A stretch of 41,633 nt of DNA, from IMG/VR virus record IMGVR_UViG_3300030294_000082, positions 1 through 41,633 of that record; one strand, 5' to 3'. Positions 24,385 through 31,023 of this stretch are shown here, one piece after another. The notes under the pieces are model-generated. The model worked only from the letters and a program-made list of their open reading frames with translations. It was not told the DNA's origin and searched no databases. A program made the translations under genes and the position numbers. This DNA is from a virus. The stretch's first letter is position 1. The number at the start of each line of letters is the position of its first letter.

Positions 24385-25071
24385 ATGAATGTATGTGAAA
24401 AGATATATGCCATAGGCGGGGAAGGGAAACGCTATGGTGAAGAGAAGGGGGTGTGTCGGATAACCGGGAAGGAGAGTACCGGTGTAGAATTCGACAAATG
24501 GGTAAAAGATACTTTTAATGATCGGGACAGGCTGTATCCTGGCACGATCATTTCTAATGAGGCGATGTTCTGCTTTGACGAAGCATCGGAGATTGTGCAA
24601 AGAAAAACGGGAAGAGATAAGCCCCAGAGATTCCGTACTTACTCGCACATTATTAAGAATGGTGAGTGGTTCTGTCTTACAAAGGCGGATAAGAGAAAGA
24701 TATTTGAACTTATCACAGAGGGTGCTGAGATGGTATGCTTGACAGAGACAGGGCAGAAACACATACTGTTTAAACATATGGATGGGATGTGGCAACTCGA
24801 TGAGTTGCATGTTACTCCAGATATTGAGCTGCTCAAAAACTTACATGAATGTATGTGCGGACTTCTTAACCTTCAGTTCTCGCAGACAGAAGTGATCACT
24901 GGGAATTACAGTCCAGGACGGATTATGAAAGCGGGACTTAAGAACTGGATGGCTTTAGAAAGAGAGATAAGGGAATATCGAGGTAGAGAGATATTCGACT
25001 TTGCCTCATTTATGCTTTATTCTGATAAACAGGAGACGGACGGACCTGTAAGCAATCCGGACGATAAATGA
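24385..25071 (+). CDS. csf1: Csf1-like large subunit (Cas8-like), type IV-B CRISPR-Cas
   Basis: The 228-aa protein follows the Csf1 order: an N-terminal segment with C24 (GVCRITGKES), then WVKDTFNDRDRLYPGT and ISNEAMFCFDEA, then KPQRFRTYSHIIKNGEWFCL and TKADKRKIFELI, and a helical C-terminus (GRIMKAGLKNWMALEREIRE). In other Csf1 proteins two CxxC pairs bind zinc in the first 80 residues; here only C24 and C63 remain, so the zinc ribbon is degenerate or lost. In the complex, Csf1 caps the 5' end of the RNA. It is the first gene of the operon and continues the lysis transcript. The family call rests on several matching blocks plus the csf2, cysH and csf3 neighbours. Confidence 0.8.
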   Translation: MNVCEKIYAIGGEGKRYGEEKGVCRITGKESTGVEFDKWVKDTFNDRDRLYPGTIISNEAMFCFDEASEIVQRKTGRDKPQRFRTYSHIIKNGEWFCLTKADKRKIFELITEGAEMVCLTETGQKHILFKHMDGMWQLDELHVTPDIELLKNLHECMCGLLNLQFSQTEVITGNYSPGRIMKAGLKNWMALEREIREYRGREIFDFASFMLYSDKQETDGPVSNPDDK

Positions 25072-25078
25072 TAAATCT

Positions 25079-25432
25079 ATGGAAATAAATCAAGAGACAG
25101 TCGCGGAGAAACTCCTTTGGGGACTCTGGCGCAGTATTACGGAGGATTACAAAATGCAGTATCCTCGTGTGATATGGGAACAATTTGAGAATGCTATACG
25201 GTCTGCGAGTTATACAGACTCGTTGAAAGTATTCCTTACAAACTTTCAGCGTCGTATTCCTGTAGAAATACAGGCACAATATGGACGTGACATCCTCGCT
25301 ATTGTTGATTCAGGCGAAGATGAACAAGTGCTGAACTGGCTGAGAAGTGAAAGCACTTACCTCACCATGATCGTGAGACTGAAAAACCAAGAAAGGAAAG
25401 AAAATATAAAATTTGAAAGGGGAGAAATATGA
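25079..25432 (+). CDS. cas11: Small subunit (Cas11-like) of the type IV-B complex
   Basis: A 117-aa, probably all-helical protein (AEKLLWGLWRSITEDYKMQY; RVIWEQFENAIRSASYTDSL) between csf1 and csf2, which is where type IV-B loci encode a separate small subunit. It starts seven bases after csf1 and overlaps csf2 by four. The C-terminal tail is very charged (RLKNQERKENIKFERGE). Cas11 proteins share little sequence, so the call is from size, helical content and position. Confidence 0.65.
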   Translation: MEINQETVAEKLLWGLWRSITEDYKMQYPRVIWEQFENAIRSASYTDSLKVFLTNFQRRIPVEIQAQYGRDILAIVDSGEDEQVLNWLRSESTYLTMIVRLKNQERKENIKFERGEI

Positions 25433-26337
25433 AGACATACGTATTAGAAGGAGTGTGTACCGCCTTGAGCAGCATCTGCCATAATGGTGGTGAGAAAAAT
25501 GGTACTATCGTGCAACTTCGCAGAGAGAAGTTTGTACAAGAAAACGGAAAAATCGTAGAGGTACCGGTGATATCCGGTAACAGTATCAGGGGCAAGCTCA
25601 GAGACCTAGCAGCTATCGAGATACTGACAAAAAAGGATGGTGTAAAAGTGCAGGTAGATGCGGATAGCTTCAATCTGTTATTCTCCGGTGGATCACTTGA
25701 GAGTACCGGTGGAAAGAACCTAGATATCGAAAAGGTGAGACAGTTGAGAAAAGAAATTCCGATGATCAGCGTACTTGGCTGTTCAATTGGAAATGTAATT
25801 CTTCCGGGAAAAGTAAGTATCGGGAAGATGATCCCAATCTGTAAAGAGACGTTGCACCTTATTCCATCCCAGTTTCATGGGGATGATGAAATAAAATCCA
25901 TCTGGTCATACTGTCAAGTGGAAATGAACACCAGACGGGATGATACGAAGGATGAGAATAAACGAGAGTTTATCAAGCAGGAGCATCTGACGGATGACCT
26001 GAAGGGAGGTCAGATGATGTATAACACAGAAACGCTGGCAGCAGGTACCAGGTTCTACTGGAAAGTTTGCCTGATGGATACAACAGACATCGAGACCGGT
26101 GCTTTCCTTTCTACGATCCAATCATGGGCGAACCAGGCAAGCCAGGTTGGTGGTAATGGACGTGTTGGTATGGGCCATCTTAAAATAGATTTGTCTCATA
26201 CTACCGTAGTGGACTCAGAAGTGGAGTTTAACAACTCAGATTTTGTAAAGTATATCGATGCTGCAAATGAGGCAAAGAAGGATGTAACAGAATTCTTTGA
26301 AACAGGAGGCTCGAAAAAGCTCTTTGTAAATGGATAA
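25429..26337 (+). CDS. csf2: Csf2-like backbone subunit (Cas7 family, RAMP)
   Basis: A RAMP-superfamily backbone protein of 302 aa. It has VPVISGNSIRGKLRD (45-59), the loop common to Cas7, Csm3 and Csf2, and the late glycine-rich loop GGNGRVGMGHLKI (241-253). A thumb-like region follows the pattern TRRDDTKDENKRE, then GGQMMYNTETLAAGTRFYWK, as in Csf2. Several copies would polymerise along guide RNA. It overlaps both the small subunit and cysH genes. No catalytic Asp of the Csm3 type is evident, as expected for type IV. Confidence 0.85.
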   Translation: MKTYVLEGVCTALSSICHNGGEKNGTIVQLRREKFVQENGKIVEVPVISGNSIRGKLRDLAAIEILTKKDGVKVQVDADSFNLLFSGGSLESTGGKNLDIEKVRQLRKEIPMISVLGCSIGNVILPGKVSIGKMIPICKETLHLIPSQFHGDDEIKSIWSYCQVEMNTRRDDTKDENKREFIKQEHLTDDLKGGQMMYNTETLAAGTRFYWKVCLMDTTDIETGAFLSTIQSWANQASQVGGNGRVGMGHLKIDLSHTTVVDSEVEFNNSDFVKYIDAANEAKKDVTEFFETGGSKKLFVNG

Positions 26338-26986
26338 AAAAACAGCCTTGCTATACGCAAGGCTGAAACAGTATAAAGCCCTTGTTAACAAAACGAGTGG
26401 CTTTATAAGGTGGGCGTTAGCACAGGTTAATAATCCATACGTGGCATGCTCTTTCGGAAAAGACTCGAGCGTTATGCTTGACTTGATACTGAAACATAAG
26501 AAAGATGTTCGAGTTCTTTTTGCAACATCTACAGAGACATTTATAATTGATAATTATGAGGATGTTATCCGTCAGTGGGGTAAACTGAATCTTGAAATAC
26601 TTCATTGCGAAAGGGAAAGTGACGGACGAACTCATACAAGCGATAAGATGAGTTGTTATTATGACTATGATAGTTATTTTGTAGGAATCAGAGCAGAGGA
26701 GAGTTCGGCCAGAAGGATGTCTTTGAAATTTCAGGGAATGTTCTATAAAAAGAAAAATGGTAAAATACGCATTTCTCCTCTTGCAGAATGGACGGATAAG
26801 GATATTATTACTTATATCTTGAGTAATGATTTGCCGTTGCTAGACACCTACAAAGTATTTACAGAGAAAGCAAGGACAACATCTGTTGTTCCGACAGTCG
26901 GAAGAGAGAGAATGCTTTCAATGCTTCAGAAAAGAGACATTAATGCCTTTAACAAAGTTAAGGAAATATTAAAAGACGAATTATGA
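26330..26986 (+). CDS. cysH: CysH-like (PAPS reductase family) protein of the type IV-B locus
   Basis: An adenine-nucleotide alpha-hydrolase (PP-loop ATPase) fold: the P-loop is CSFGKDSSVML (40-50), the second conserved block FVGIRAEESSARR (117-129), and PLAEWTDKDI (150-159) closes it, as in PAPS reductases. The C-terminal cysteine needed for reduction in true CysH enzymes (ECGLH motif) is absent; the end reads TTSVVPTVGRERMLSMLQKR. A cysH-like gene is the hallmark accessory of type IV-B loci; its role there is unknown. Eight-base overlap with csf2 and four-base overlap with csf3 show that it is translated as part of the complex's operon. Confidence 0.85.
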   Translation: MDKKTALLYARLKQYKALVNKTSGFIRWALAQVNNPYVACSFGKDSSVMLDLILKHKKDVRVLFATSTETFIIDNYEDVIRQWGKLNLEILHCERESDGRTHTSDKMSCYYDYDSYFVGIRAEESSARRMSLKFQGMFYKKKNGKIRISPLAEWTDKDIITYILSNDLPLLDTYKVFTEKARTTSVVPTVGRERMLSMLQKRDINAFNKVKEILKDEL

Positions 26987-27639
26987 AATATACAAATCTA
27001 AGGATACGGGCATATCTGAGTACGGGAGTGATCAGCGATCAGTATCTCCCACTCGATGCTGTGTTATACTATCATCTTGTGCGCAGGGAGATGCCGGAGC
27101 AGGTTATTACGAAAAGTCGGGAAAGTAATGTGAGGGCCGGTGCAAATATTAATGTTCCTATTTTGAAATCAGGGCCTAAAAATGAGTTGTGGTTTTACGC
27201 ATGCTCATTCGCACAATTCCCGGATGTTGTGGCAGAAGATTCTAGTTTTAAAGTAAAGACAGGAGACTGGTTGCGTCATGAGGAACACTTCGATGCAAAG
27301 AAGAAAATAGACATTCAGCGTGGAAAGTTCAAGAATGCCCATTTGAAACTGTATTACCGTCACTGTCCGTATATAGACTGGTATTGCGTCGGGAATGCCA
27401 AAGAGATAGCAGAGTTGCTACAGTTCTGCACCCATATTGGAAAAAACTCTGGTGACGGATGGGGTCAGGTTCTCAGGTGGGAAATCAAAGACTGGCCAGA
27501 GGATTGGAGCATCAGAGGCTATGGAAATAAGCTGATGAGAGCAGTCCCTCTTCGTCAAGATGGAAGGGGTTATAGCTATGGCCTTCGACCAAGTTATTGG
27601 AATCCTAGACATATCGCAATCTGCAAAATGCCTGATTAA
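26983..27639 (+). CDS. csf3: Csf3-like Cas5 subunit of the type IV-B complex
   Basis: The 218-aa protein has a Cas5-type RAMP N-terminus (LRIRAYLSTGVISDQYLPLD, then AVLYYHLVRREM), a central glycine-rich motif GKNSGDGWGQVLRWEI, and a C-terminal block MRAVPLRQDGRGYSYGLRPS with YWNPRHIAIC, which matches the Csf3 ending with RPxYWxP. It would cap the guide RNA's 5' handle with Csf1. It is the last gene of the operon. No csf4 (DinG helicase), cas6, cas1 or cas2 follows. Confidence 0.83.
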   Translation: MKYTNLRIRAYLSTGVISDQYLPLDAVLYYHLVRREMPEQVITKSRESNVRAGANINVPILKSGPKNELWFYACSFAQFPDVVAEDSSFKVKTGDWLRHEEHFDAKKKIDIQRGKFKNAHLKLYYRHCPYIDWYCVGNAKEIAELLQFCTHIGKNSGDGWGQVLRWEIKDWPEDWSIRGYGNKLMRAVPLRQDGRGYSYGLRPSYWNPRHIAICKMPD

Positions 27640-27715
27640 TCAAGGTGTTCTTAACCGCATAGCAGAGGCATTAGATTGCAATATTGAATTAAAAAAGAGA
27701 AGCAGGAAACATTAA
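27578..27715 (+). CDS. Possible small HTH-remnant ORF overlapping csf3 (45 aa)
   Basis: In another frame than csf3, an ATG at 27578, eight bases after GGAAGGGG, opens 45 codons ending in the terminator stem. The end, GVLNRIAEALDCNIELKKRS, resembles the last helix of XRE-type antitoxin or repressor proteins. It may be the remnant of such a gene lost when the csf operon arrived, or chance. The overlap of 62 bases with csf3 argues against normal expression. Confidence 0.3.
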   Translation: MAFDQVIGILDISQSAKCLINQGVLNRIAEALDCNIELKKRSRKH

Positions 27716-27732
27716 ATCCTGCTTCTCTTTTT
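27692..27732 (+). terminator. Strong terminator of the csf operon
   Basis: Perfect 16-bp inverted repeat (27692-27707 with 27717-27732, loop of nine) ending in five T residues; A-rich on the left, so it can act in both directions. It marks the end of the transcript that starts at the 22578 promoter. Confidence 0.9.
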
Positions 27733-27840
27733 ATATTATACATATTTTATTCACAATTCCTATAATATAATATATAAAGAAAAATTACTACTTGATATAA
27801 ATCAAGAAGTTGTAATATTCTTAAAATAATCATGTAAATG

Positions 27841-27872
27841 TTTTGTAAATACAAATATTTACGTTATCTTTG
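27841..27872 (+). promoter_or_regulatory. Standard Bacteroidetes promoter for accessory genes
   Basis: TTTTG (27841-27845), 19-bp spacer, TATCTTTG (27865-27872): a complete housekeeping-type promoter. It lacks the GTCcTTT box, so the following small genes are probably expressed from the prophage as well. The stretch 27733-27840 is AT-rich with no gene; it holds an imperfect inverted repeat around CTTGATATAAATCAAG (27792). Confidence 0.75.
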
Positions 27873-27917
27873 CAGAGTCAATTAATACAAATAGTAACAA
27901 TTTAAAAAACAAAGATT

Positions 27918-28169
27918 ATGGAAACGAAAAAAATGCCATTAAATTTTTTAGCCGAAGCAATTAATGCGGCTAAGTGTGAAATTATTAATAAGTACACAGG
28001 CACCTGTTGTGTGCACGCAACAGGCAATTACACGGTGTTCTGGCACGAAAACAAGTGCCTAGTGTTGCGAGGAGATTTGCACGACAAAGTTGAATCTGAT
28101 TTTTGTATCGTGTTCGATTTGCGCTATTCGAACGGTAGCGCCGTGATTACAAGCCAAAGGATTTATTAA
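27918..28169 (+). CDS. Hypothetical accessory protein (83 aa)
   Basis: First gene after the standard promoter. Beta-rich and Cys-containing (TCCVHATGNYTVFWHENKC; SDFCIVFDLRYSNGSAVI). No signal peptide. Codon choice (GTGCACG, GTGTTCTGG) is richer in G at third positions than its neighbours. Not recognised. Confidence 0.6.
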   Translation: METKKMPLNFLAEAINAAKCEIINKYTGTCCVHATGNYTVFWHENKCLVLRGDLHDKVESDFCIVFDLRYSNGSAVITSQRIY

Positions 28170-28179
28170 GCTAAAGATT

Positions 28180-28419
28180 ATGAAAAAGACTTATTTTTAT
28201 GCTAATTATCAGCTTGATGAATTTCATGAAGTTTATGCAAGTGTAATTGAAGCAAACAGCAAACAGCAAATAAAAAGAGTTCAAATGCATCTATTTGAAC
28301 ATTATAGTAGATATGATTCTTACAAAGAAGCAATGAGTTTTATAATGCTGAATGTAAACTCTCTGGGGGCTAATATTAATTTTAGAGATATTAAAAGAAT
28401 AGACGTTACTAATTTTTAA
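28180..28419 (+). CDS. Hypothetical accessory protein (79 aa)
   Basis: Ten bases after the previous gene. Polar, with YASVIEANSKQQIKRVQMHL as a likely strand-helix unit. The opening FYANYQLDEFHEVYA looks like a small alpha-beta fold. Function unknown; possible lysogen-expressed cargo. Confidence 0.55.
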   Translation: MKKTYFYANYQLDEFHEVYASVIEANSKQQIKRVQMHLFEHYSRYDSYKEAMSFIMLNVNSLGANINFRDIKRIDVTNF

Positions 28420-28455
28420 TTTAACGCTGAGCTACCGGCATGACGGGCAAATATT

Positions 28456-28677
28456 ATGAATATAGTAGGTGTATTTAACGTATGGGATGGTGGAATATCG
28501 GCCCTGTACCTTGCCTCGGAAGATGGAAATGATGTGATAGAAGCACTTATAGAGGAGTTTGACAATGACAATAACTATTGCTATACTCAGAAACAATTTT
28601 CTGAAGAAGAGAAGGCTATAGTGGCATACAATACAGAAAAAGATCGTATAGAATATCTACACGGTACGAGGGATTAA
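28456..28677 (+). CDS. Hypothetical acidic accessory protein (73 aa)
   Basis: Very acidic, with EALIEEFDNDNNYCYTQKQF and FSEEEKAIVAYNTEKD. Acidity and small size are typical of DNA-mimic or inhibitor proteins, but that is not evidence of such a role. Part of the 27918-29116 unit. Confidence 0.55.
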   Translation: MNIVGVFNVWDGGISALYLASEDGNDVIEALIEEFDNDNNYCYTQKQFSEEEKAIVAYNTEKDRIEYLHGTRD

Positions 28678-28693
28678 ATTAAAAAATATAATT

Positions 28694-29116
28694 ATGGAGA
28701 CAAAGCAGGTAAATCTAAGAATCCCGCAAGAGCTGCTGACTTACGTTAAGAGTCAGTATGAATCTCTTAATAGTGATATCGTATCCGCGATATCGCGTTT
28801 GAAAACTATCAGACAGGTTTCTTTAGGGGAAATAAAAGGAATCTTCACAAAGGATGAGTGGATGTTCTTCATAGACTCTATGAATGGAACTATGACCGAT
28901 GAGATTTTCTGTTGCAATGTAGGTGCCCTCATCGCACATTGCGAAGATTCAGAACGGTTCGAAGGAACCGCAACAAAGTATGGAGTAGATCTCAATAGCC
29001 TTGCAGTAAAGATAAAGCCTCTTAGAGGTGCTAATATCGAAGCAATTTATTACCGTGTATCCAAATTCTGGGATAATACCGATAAATACAAGTTAGAAGA
29101 ATATTCGGAGTTCTGA
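28694..29116 (+). CDS. Small protein with RHH-like N-terminus (140 aa)
   Basis: The N-terminus METKQVNLRIPQELLTYVKS resembles a ribbon-helix-helix DNA-binding strand and first helix; the rest (GIFTKDEWMFFIDSMNGTMT) is unassigned. Last gene of the accessory unit, followed at once by a terminator. It could regulate that unit; uncertain. Confidence 0.55.
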   Translation: METKQVNLRIPQELLTYVKSQYESLNSDIVSAISRLKTIRQVSLGEIKGIFTKDEWMFFIDSMNGTMTDEIFCCNVGALIAHCEDSERFEGTATKYGVDLNSLAVKIKPLRGANIEAIYYRVSKFWDNTDKYKLEEYSEF

Positions 29117-29123
29117 TAACGAT

Positions 29124-29149
29124 AAAGGGCAGGATAAATCCTGCCCTTT
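29124..29149 (+). terminator. Terminator of the small accessory unit
   Basis: AAAGGGCAGGAT (29124-29135) pairs with ATCCTGCCCTTT (29138-29149), then TT. A minus-strand TATCTTTG (revcomp at 29199-29206) could start a short leftward RNA that ends here; it has no good -33 box. Confidence 0.8.
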
Positions 29150-29246
29150 TGTTGTCAATTAATTCCAAATAGCAATTAATGCCACAAAGAATCGACCGCA
29201 AAGATACTATATTATTTCAGAACAACTAATATCTTTCCTTATTTTA

Positions 29247-29303
29247 TTGATTCCACGAACTAATATATGTTACTATATTACATGATATTAGGCGTGGAAT
29301 CAA
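29247..29303. repeat. Long hairpin A (11-bp outer and 7-bp inner stems)
   Basis: Arms TTGATTCCACG (29247-29257) and CGTGGAATCAA (29293-29303), both perfect; inside them CTAATAT pairs with ATATTAG. Six T residues follow at 29305-29310, so it may act as a terminator, but its arms recur in hairpin B 320 bp on. Confidence 0.6.
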
Positions 29304-29423
29304 CTTTTTTGTCGAAAGATTTGTGCTGAAAGTTACAGCAATCCTTGCCCAACTTCTTTAGCTTATATTTAGTGATCCTTTATTTATGCTCCGATCATCT
29401 GAAAGCATTAATCTTTTCATTTT

Positions 29424-29479
29424 CCCCTACAGGGGAAAAGATGTGCCCCTATAGGGGAAAACATCTGCCCCTACAGGGG
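29424..29479. repeat. Three 12-bp palindromes at exact 22-bp period
   Basis: CCCCTACAGGGG (29424-29435), CCCCTATAGGGG (29446-29457) and CCCCTACAGGGG (29468-29479), with near-identical AAAAnATnTG spacers of 10 bp. Twenty-two bp is about two helical turns, so dimers would line up on one face of the DNA: an operator array or the site of a multimeric DNA-binding protein. The region 29150-29687 has no gene. Confidence 0.65.
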
Positions 29480-29565
29480 GAATATAAAATAGGTATGATT
29501 CCGGAGGTCAATAGGTAGTTATTCGTATCTATTTAAGCAACATAATGTTGATATATACTCATAAA

Positions 29566-29624
29566 TTTGTCTCCACGGATTAACTGATGTATATCAGGAT
29601 GTTATCAATAATCGTGGAAACAAT
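29566..29624. repeat. Long hairpin B, related to hairpin A
   Basis: Arms TTTGTCTCCACG (from 29566) and CGTGGAAACAA (to 29623) pair with one mismatch, and ATTA/TAAT plus TGAT/ATCA continue inward. The arm sequence TTGnnTCCACG is shared with hairpin A. The gene at 29688 follows, with a candidate -7 element TACCTTTG at 29660-29667 but only a weak -33. Confidence 0.55.
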
Positions 29625-29687
29625 TTCATTCTTAAATGTATTATATTATTAATTTTTTATACCTTTGCGGAATTAATTTTTAAAACT

Positions 29688-30185
29688 ATGGAAGAAAAAT
29701 TTAAACTAGATGATGATCTTATTAATTACATTTCATCGAAGGAAAATGCTAATACGTTTATAAATTTCTGTATTAGGGAGAGAATGAATGCTGAAATAAG
29801 ATTAGCTATGAGGCCATTTCGCCCGCCTTCAGTTGCTGACAGAGAAAGCAAACATTATGACCGTTCGACATTAGATCCTTTGGATTCTGAAAAGGTGGAA
29901 AATAAAGACACTCCATTTTTTCAAAAGAAAATAGTTATCACTGGGCAGTTTTATGCTTTTCCGGAGAGAAACGAATTAGGTTCGTTATTGCGGAAATATG
30001 GGGCGGATATGAATACAGCAATATCAAGGAAAACGGATATAGTTGTTATTGGTTATCAAGCTGGCCCTAAGAAAAAAGAACAAATAAAAGATTTATGCGG
30101 TCAAGGATATAATATCATAACTTATAATGAAACTCAACTGCTATCTGAATTTGATAAATATAATATTCCTTATAATAAAATTTGA
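29688..30185 (+). CDS. BRCT-domain protein (165 aa)
   Basis: Residues about 78-155 form a BRCT domain: FFQKKIVITGQFYAFPERNE, then LLRKYGADMNTAISRKTDIV, then VIGYQAGPKKKEQIKDLCGQ and YNIITYNETQLLSEF, as at the end of NAD-dependent DNA ligase. There is no ligase domain; the first 77 residues are charged and unassigned. Free-standing BRCT proteins can bind DNA ends or phosphorylated partners. It is followed by a secreted protein, sharing four bases or so with it. Confidence 0.8.
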   Translation: MEEKFKLDDDLINYISSKENANTFINFCIRERMNAEIRLAMRPFRPPSVADRESKHYDRSTLDPLDSEKVENKDTPFFQKKIVITGQFYAFPERNELGSLLRKYGADMNTAISRKTDIVVIGYQAGPKKKEQIKDLCGQGYNIITYNETQLLSEFDKYNIPYNKI

Positions 30186-30187
30186 GT

Positions 30188-30733
30188 ATGAAAAAATTAT
30201 TTTTAATTATTGCTATTATTTTTAGTCTATCGATGTCTGCAAAAGATATCAAAAAGTCTTATTGTGAAACAAATGATCCGTCCCCGGATTCAATAATGAA
30301 AAGCTGTATACTATCTGTAGATGGTGGTTCCTTTGTGATTTCAAGTATTGATACAATTAATAATTTATCATCGGAACAGTTATTTAATAGAGCTAAAGAA
30401 TTCATAGGAAGATATTATAAGAATCCAGGTTCCGTGATAAAATCTGAAAATAAACCAACACAAATTATTGTAGATGGACAGTTGGCTGGTGATCTTAGTG
30501 GGCGTATGGAATTACTTTTTAAAGATGGGAGAATGAAATTTACAATTACAAATATAATTCTTAATTATAATCCAATTATAGTAAGGACGCTTGGATATAA
30601 TTCAAAGCCTGCAGAAATAATTCCTAGATATAATAATGGAGAAAGAGGTAAAAAATGGCTTATGTATGATTTATATTCTTTTTTCAAAGACTTAAAAGTA
30701 TCTATGTTAGAAAACAAAGAAAATAATTGGTAA
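30188..30733 (+). CDS. Secreted DUF4468-like protein, possible lysogenic conversion factor
   Basis: It begins MKKLFLIIAIIFSLSMSAKD, a clear signal peptide with cleavage near SMSA-K. The body (LSSEQLFNRAKEFIGRYYKN, then IIVDGQLAGDLSGRMELLFK) matches the DUF4468 (TBP-like fold) domain common in Bacteroidales secreted proteins. I start at the ATG 30188; a TTG at 30182 overlaps the previous stop. It would be exported to the periplasm, an odd product for a virus unless it changes the host cell. Confidence 0.7.
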   Translation: MKKLFLIIAIIFSLSMSAKDIKKSYCETNDPSPDSIMKSCILSVDGGSFVISSIDTINNLSSEQLFNRAKEFIGRYYKNPGSVIKSENKPTQIIVDGQLAGDLSGRMELLFKDGRMKFTITNIILNYNPIIVRTLGYNSKPAEIIPRYNNGERGKKWLMYDLYSFFKDLKVSMLENKENNW

Positions 30734-30747
30734 TTTTTCTCTAAATA

Positions 30748-30779
30748 TTTTGCTGATTCAAATATTATATCTATATTTG
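30748..30779 (+). promoter_or_regulatory. Standard promoter of the small RNA at 30786
   Basis: TTTTG (30748-30752), 19-bp spacer, TATATTTG (30772-30779). Transcription should begin near 30786. No coding start follows within the first RNA. Confidence 0.75.
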
Positions 30780-30785
30780 CACCAG

Positions 30786-30854
30786 CGAAATACGTAGCGC
30801 AAGCTACAAAGGGTGATGATGTTGAGCCCTGATAATTATACATCAGGTTTTTTT
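30786..30854 (+). ncRNA. Probable small RNA, about 70 nt, with own promoter and terminator
   Basis: From the predicted start, stem GTAGC/GCTAC (30794-30807) closes a GCAA tetraloop, then GGG..CCC, then the terminator CCTGAT/ATCAGG (30828-30847) with seven T residues. TGATG upstream can also pair with CATCA of the terminator, giving an alternative fold. There is no open frame of note. The 5' segment GCGAAATACGTAG (30785-30797) can pair over 13 bp with the loop of the hairpin at 30893, allowing G-U. Confidence 0.6.
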
Positions 30855-30892
30855 GTGCCTAAAATATACATACCTTTAAGGTAAATGATATG

Positions 30893-30968
30893 GCGGCTGT
30901 TCTCCAGTAAATTTTGCCCTTTGTGGTGAGTCTACGTGTTTCGCAACAGGAGATACAGCCGCTTTTTT
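30893..30968 (+). ncRNA. Structured leader or terminator hairpin with complementary loop
   Basis: Stem GCGGCTGT-TCTCC (30893-30905) and GGAGA-T-ACAGCCGC (30949-30962), 13 pairs with one bulge, followed by six T residues: a terminator form. The 43-base loop holds CTACGTGTTTCGC (30932-30944), complementary to the small RNA at 30785 and to GCGAAACATGTAGC (31007-31020), the four bases before the 31024 start codon. Pairing could switch termination or translation of the next operon. Confidence 0.55.
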
Positions 30969-31023
30969 GTGCCCCGGCTGATCAACTGAAGGAAACGGGC
31001 ACTAAAGCGAAACATGTAGCAAT

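Noticed and set aside
24379-24810. Leftward 143-codon open frame opposite csf1
   Set aside because: csf1 is supported by family pattern and operon context; the opposite frame has no such support.
29199-29206. Leftward promoter for an antisense RNA
   Set aside because: TATCTTTG is present on the minus strand but no -33 element is at the right distance.
29424-29479. CRISPR array from three regular repeats
   Set aside because: Units are 12-bp palindromes with 10-bp, nearly identical spacers; CRISPR repeats and spacers are longer and spacers differ.
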